Below, piece by piece: positions 18,526-22,729 of a stretch of DNA of 22,729 nucleotides. The DNA comes from Branchiostoma floridae (taxonomy: Eukaryota; Chordata; Leptocardii; Amphioxiformes; Branchiostomatidae): NCBI RefSeq assembly GCF_000003815.2, contig NW_023365870.1:1-22729 (forward strand). Direction: 5' to 3'. The notes beneath the pieces are model-generated. The model did not search any database, was not told the DNA's origin, and worked only from the letters and a program-made list of their open reading frames with translations. The position numbers and the translations under genes are program-made. Positions within the stretch are counted from its first letter, which is position 1; each line of letters begins with the position of its first letter.

Positions 18526-21500
18526 CTATAGTGCAACCATGCCTGACCTGGCCTCTGGTCTCTGCACACTTCTTCTCCTGTTCCTGTGGTGAGGGAAGGT
18601 GGGCATCAGCTCAGGCTCTGTGGGGAGGGGCTTCTCTTTGAAGTAGGAACTTTTCATACACTCTTCTGCACTGCCCCTGAAACAAACCAACCATTTCAGC
18701 AATGACGATTCAACACTTCTGTATCTGTGATACAATGCCTATATCATCTTAGATATAAAAGTTAAAAAGAAAAACACTACAAGGACCTTTGTCCTGCACG
18801 TTGAGAAAGCAACCATGTACGAATTTGATTTTTAAGTAATGTGGGCGTATTCTCCTATTTAGCAGGTGTTTGTGCCCAGATCTGCCTACTTTTAAGGAGT
18901 GGAGGGAGGGAGAGGGAGGAGGGCTGCAATGTCTCTATTTAAGTTAATGTTGGACCCTTCTGTCGGGAGTTGGTGATTCACTTCAAATCACCCGGAGGGA
19001 GGCCTGGCAAACCTCTGTCTCGTATCAGCCACATGGTGATTTATATCATTCACCCGGACAGGTGTGTCACCCCGTAAGGGGCGGTATAAACCGTCGTGTG
19101 TAAACATGTGCGAACATGTACAGGGTTAGCTTTTAGCAATAGCCTACGGCTAGTTGGGCAGCCCTGGCTGTTTGTAAACAGCTGAACAAATAAATAAATA
19201 AATGAAAATGTTGGACCCTAGTCATCCACCGCATGATCTAGTACGTCTGCAACAGCATCAAGCAACAGGAAGAACTCTACGAAGTAATCTTAGTTCACTG
19301 TCCCAAAGGCCAGGACAAAGGAAGACATACAACCAGACCTTTTGAAATCCAGGAACGTATCATTGCACTTACCTTTTCTTAGGATCATACATGAAGAGGA
19401 AGTTCAGAAGTCTGAGTCCAGCTTCAGACAGCCAAGGGAAGCGATGTTTTAGGTTGTTGTAGGGCTGCTTCTTCAGGCTGATCTGTTCTAATGCTGGCAG
19501 CTGGGAGAATCCAGGCCAGATGGCTTCACTTGGGGTACCTAAGGCAGAGGAGTGCATCAGTGCATCATTGTTGGAATAGGTGGTCAAGAGTTTGTGTTGA
19601 TGACATACCTCTCTGAGCTCTGATATAAATGTATATCGTATTTAAGATATTTGACTAATAATATTCTAAAAATGTAAAGAATAATTAATATCAAAGGTTG
19701 CACAGTAATGTACTGCTTAAAATCTGTTGTTGCTTGAAAAAAACATGAACCAATGATGGGTTTTCAGCTCACACAAATGAAGATTGTGTTACAGTGTGCC
19801 AATCAACTACCTTCAAGATAATTAAGTACAGCTAGCTATGACATATATCCTTAAAAAGTGATATACCTAGCAGTTCCACAATAAGTTCCAGTTGGTGGAT
19901 TTCTGATCTGCCTGGAAGCAAAGGCTTATGGGCCAGGAGCTCCCCAAATATACAACCAGCAGCCCTGAAAAGTAACATAGGATGTTCATGTCACCACATT
20001 TGAGTTTTAGCTCTCCTGTTTGGTATACTGCATATGGGAGGAAAAACAGACAATTGTATAAAGACATTCAAAGGACACAATACAAGGCATGAACAATCTA
20101 TGGTGCAGAATAGGGGTGGGTACCGGTACAGAAAATTCAGATCCAGTTCAGGTCCAGAGGATCAGGTCCAGGTCCGGACCTGAACCTGGACCTGATTCAG
20201 TATGACTTATACCAATGGTCCATTTCACTACAAAGAAATCTGTTTGGTGGAGTATTAGACTCACACTGTTTTTTTTTAAATCCTACAATGCTAACTGTAC
20301 CTGTACGATTGACTGTAAAACTTGGTAGATATGTCACTATAAACTCTACTTCACTCTTGCTATTTTCTTCCACTTGCACGCGCCAAAACCTGTGAATGCC
20401 TGATCAAATAATCTGTTAATTTCCTAAATTGTCCAACATCTGGTCCACCTTTTTTTATTCAGGTCCGTTTTTTCTGGACCACTTTAATGAGGAAAACCGG
20501 TTTTGTACCGGTACGCTGTACCCGTACTCACCCCTAGTTCAGAATGATACCTACCACATATCTACAGCAGTAGTCTGTGTCTTGGCCCCCAGCAGCAGTT
20601 CAGGTGACCTATACCAGAGGGTCACAACTCTGGGGGTCATAGGCTTGGGGGGCAGTCCAAATGTTCTGGCAAGACCAAAGTCAGCTATAGACATTGGAAT
20701 ACAAGAACAACAGAACTTGTTATTTCCATTTTACATCCCATCTTAATACATGCTGGTTATAATTTTGTAAAGCTATGATCAAGTGCACCTTAGAAAATAT
20801 GGTCCCACATTTGTGAATCATGAGAAAGGTGAATTTGTGACAGTCATGGTTCTATAACTTTATACATTATCTCAAATACAATACCTAATCCTTAACTTAA
20901 AGGAAATTTCAGAATATGGGCAACTGTTGTCATTTCCTTCAACAGGTAATCTCCAAAACGTGTGAATACCTGCTCATATAATTATTTTGGACCGGTCCCC
21001 CCAAAAAAACAGTTTTGTATGGGTATGCTGTACTGGTACCCACCCATATTCAGCAGTGCTTGTAACCATTTGATTCCCACCACCTGACTCACCAATCTTG
21101 ATGCAGCCCTTGTCTGTCATGAGGAGGTTGGAAACCTTCAGGTCCCTGTGGATGATGAAGTTGTCATGGAGATATTCCAGCCCATTGAACACCTGCAGCA
21201 TGATGCACTTCACCTGAGGAACCATGGACAGAACACCCTTCTTTTAAACATAACGTTTTAAATGGTATTTGGGGATATCAAATTGTTGGTTGGTGGTTTC
21301 AAATTGCAAATATTTTCAAAATATTGTAGTTGAAACCACCATCCGCAACTTGAGCACCCTGTTTGTAAAAACAATGGATATAGGTTACCATGCATGCAGA
21401 TAAAGGCAAACTAGGCAGCTTCCATTAAACTTCAAATCAAAAGACCTTCCATTCTTGCCTGGTGTCCAAACCTGGTATCCATAGCTGCCAAGTCTATTTC

Positions 21501-22513
21501 ACAAATAAGACAAAAGAGACTTGGCAAATGTAATAGGTTTGGACACCAGACTACTTATTGTAGGAAACTATGCTTTGTGCTGGGNNNNNNNNNNNNNNNN
21601 NNNNNNNNNNNNNNNNNNNNNNNNNNNNNNNNNNNNNNNNNNNNNNNNNNNNNNNNNNNNNNNNNNNNNNNNNNNNNNNNNNNNNNNNNNNNNNNNNNNN
21701 NNNNNNNNNNNNNNNNNNNNNNNNNNNNNNNNNNNNNNNNNNNNNNNNNNNNNNNNNNNNNNNNNNNNNNNNNNNNNNNNNNNNNNNNNNNNNNNNNNTG
21801 TGGGTCACATTCAGCAGCAGTGTGATCTCACGTAGCCCACTGATGGCAGTCCTGGGGGAAGGGGCAGATGTAAACGATACATTGCATTTGATAGTGGAAA
21901 GTACAGAATATGCATATATACAGGCTTTTCATTTGACCAAGGAGGTCCAAACCTCCTTCATTTGACGTCATCTGCGCCATGTTGGTCAGCATTCCTTTGT
22001 AAACCATACAAAGATGCTAATGCTTAATTCAATTACCCGCCAACATGGTCGTCACAGGATTCAAATTATGATTAGTACAACGTCAATGAAAAGCCTGTAT
22101 AGTCTCTGGTCCATCTCATCATCTTAATTACTGTTTAGCCTACAATGCATTAGATTACTAGCAGCTGCATAATAATCAATGTTAGTAAGTTACCATCCTT
22201 CTCCCGATCCATCCTCATCTTCTTGAGTGCAACAATCTCTCCGGACCGTGTGTCTCTGGCTCGATCTGGAACATTGGAAGATTAATGTTACTCTTTAATC
22301 AATCTAATGTATCGTAAATGTATATTTGAAAAAAAAAACATGCGACTGTAGACCAACATTTCAGATGATATCTTTGATACAATCTAGACATTCAAAGGGA
22401 AAGAAACACAAATAACCTAGCAAAGATGTATCATACTTACAAACTATGCCATAGGTGCCCTCGCCGAGTCTGTTGAGTTTCTCAAACTCTTGAACACTCC
22501 GGCACTTACCAAG
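18526..22513 (-). CDS. CDK10: Cyclin-dependent kinase 10 (CDK10), 5' end missing, gap inside
   Basis: CDK10 is a serine/threonine kinase activated by cyclin M (CCNQ) that acts on ETS2 and in G2/M and ciliary control. Visible exons in coding order: 22441-22513, 22194-22265, 21799-21851 (cut by the N gap), 21093-21213, 20555-20684, 19867-19964, 19373-19538, 18526-18676 (TAG). Motifs: [20 protein letters not shown] (P-loop), VALKK (catalytic Lys), a PISSLREI-like helix [11 protein letters not shown] (catalytic loop), [22 protein letters not shown] (T-loop), [17 protein letters not shown], and the CDK10-typical LFMYDPKK and [20 protein letters not shown]. The segment between helix C and VKCIMLQV (about 45 residues) falls in the gap. 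The exon next to the gap is one base short of frame. The start codon lies beyond 22513. The tail after FPHHRN differs from the vertebrate one as I recall it. Confidence 0.95.
18959..19206 (+). mobile_element. SINE-like retroposon with 13-bp target duplication
   Basis: AATGTTGGACCCT occurs at 18946-18958 and again at 19207-19219, exactly bracketing a 248-bp insert that ends in an AAATAAATAAATAAATGAA tail. Perfect direct flanks plus a simple-repeat tail are the signature of target-primed retroposition. The body contains GTGTGTCACCCCGTAAGGGG and GGCTAGTTGGGCAGCCCTGG. I cannot identify clear pol III A and B boxes, so it could instead be a truncated LINE end. It sits in the last CDK10 intron, antisense to that gene. 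Confidence 0.85.
20111..20536. mobile_element. MITE-like element with TAGGGGTGGGTACC termini
   Basis: TAGGGGTGGGTACCGGTACA at 20111-20130 matches the reverse complement of 20517-20536 at 18 of 20 positions. Inside the left end is a palindrome around AGGTCCAGGTCCGGACCT. The element (426 bp) lies in a CDK10 intron, and its right end is 18 bases from the boundary of the exon at 20555. No target duplication is obvious. Confidence 0.75.
20951..21048 (+). mobile_element. Second, truncated copy of the TAGGGGTGGGTACC-type element
   Basis: CCAAAACGTGTGAATACCTG and the end GTACTGGTACCCACCCATA correspond to CCAAAACCTGTGAATGCCTG (from 20393) and the right terminus of the element at 20111-20536, same orientation. 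Only the right end is present. It stops 44 bases from the CDK10 exon at 21093. Confidence 0.7.
21279..21343. repeat. Imperfect inverted repeat
   Basis: GGTGGTTTCAAATTGCAAAT pairs with a downstream arm ending GTTGAAACCACC. TTGGTTGG outside pairs loosely with CCGCAA. It is a hairpin-type insertion in a CDK10 intron, or part of a decayed MITE. Confidence 0.55.
21459..21549. repeat. Inverted repeat next to the assembly gap
   Basis: CTGGTGTCCAAACC at 21459-21472 is exactly complementary to 21536-21549, and TGCCAAGTCT at 21486-21495 is exactly complementary to 21517-21526, with similar spacing in both arms. A fold-back of this sort may have helped break the assembly 36 bases further on. Confidence 0.75.
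21585..21798. other. Assembly gap (214 N)
   Basis: Unresolved bases. The gap interrupts a CDK10 exon at 21799 and must hide the remainder of it, plus the coding segment up to VKCIMLQV. Open frames running through the N stretch are meaningless. Confidence 1.
21921..22097. mobile_element. MITE, 177 bp, with TATA target duplication
   Basis: CAGGCTTTTCATTTGAC at 21921-21937 is inverted at the right end as GTCAATGAAAAGCCTG (22082-22097), differing by one T. TATA flanks both sides (21917-21920 and 22098-22101). Internal inverted pairs include CCATGTTGG with CCAACATGG and a AAGGAGGT/ACCTCCTT hairpin. It lies in a CDK10 intron. Confidence 0.8.
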
Positions 22514-22729
22514 CTGATGAGGGGAATGCAAATAACATAGTTTAATATTTAATAACCAATTTAATAAAAAATTATATTAGTTTTAAAACTATGGCATTTA
22601 GAATTTGTAACTTTATTTCCTTTATCATACTATTTAGTTTATACCATAATACCATAGTGAAATAGTGGCTAAAACTAACAGTTCACTAAGTAACGCATGC
22701 TAAACCTTTAGCCGCAGAGACGACTGTGG
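22514..22729. other. CDK10 intron and possible upstream exon edge
   Basis: This is the intron before the CDK10 exon at 22441-22513. Read on the - strand, the last bases (22729 down to about 22706) could encode SLRLK, similar to the IRLK of CDK10 N termini, but the donor that would follow (GTTTAG) is poor. I therefore do not call an exon. Confidence 0.3.

Noticed and set aside
21521-21965. Several open frames through the N gap
   Set aside because: They exist only because N codons contain no stops.

Overview
The window is animal genomic DNA. It has short coding exons with GT-AG introns of mostly 100-700 bases, low-GC introns full of small transposons, and one 214-base assembly gap (N, 21585-21798). 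The proteins are plainly metazoan, and the SINE at 18959-19206 resembles, from memory, a short interspersed element common in lancelets. A lancelet (Branchiostoma) is therefore my best guess, but I could not test it.

Layout. (1) 1-6901 holds no exon I can recognise. Most of it (252-6726) looks like one large insertion: 13-bp inverted termini face each other 6.5 kb apart, each next to a GC-rich stretch dominated by TTCGAAC/GGTCCG-type words. Inside are a 266/263-bp tandem duplication and a pair of 124-bp direct repeats. Removing it would leave an ordinary-sized intron piece. (2) 6902-15363, + strand: 25 exons covering about the last 665 codons of PIGN, the ER enzyme that adds ethanolamine phosphate to the first mannose of GPI anchors. 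The N-terminal part of the catalytic domain must lie upstream of the window. Two of its introns carry U12-type (minor spliceosome) signals: an AT-AC intron at 12213-12832 and a GT-AG intron at 13210-13499. (3) 15364-16132: short convergent spacer with two tandem duplications. (4) 16133-16999, - strand: an intronless 288-residue protein made almost only of NHL-type beta-propeller blades. (5) 17000-18525: spacer. (6) 18526-22513, - strand: CDK10, the cyclin M-dependent kinase, with eight exons visible. At least one coding segment is lost in the N gap, and an apparent one-base deletion lies in the exon next to the gap. The first exon or exons lie beyond the right edge.

The genes do not form a functional unit: PIGN works in GPI-anchor synthesis, CDK10 in cell-cycle and transcription control, and the NHL protein is of unknown role. 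The main interest is in the architecture: two minor-class introns close together in PIGN, one 43-bp minisatellite family in two PIGN introns, the large GC-tipped insertion, and several recognisable small transposons with target duplications or inverted termini.
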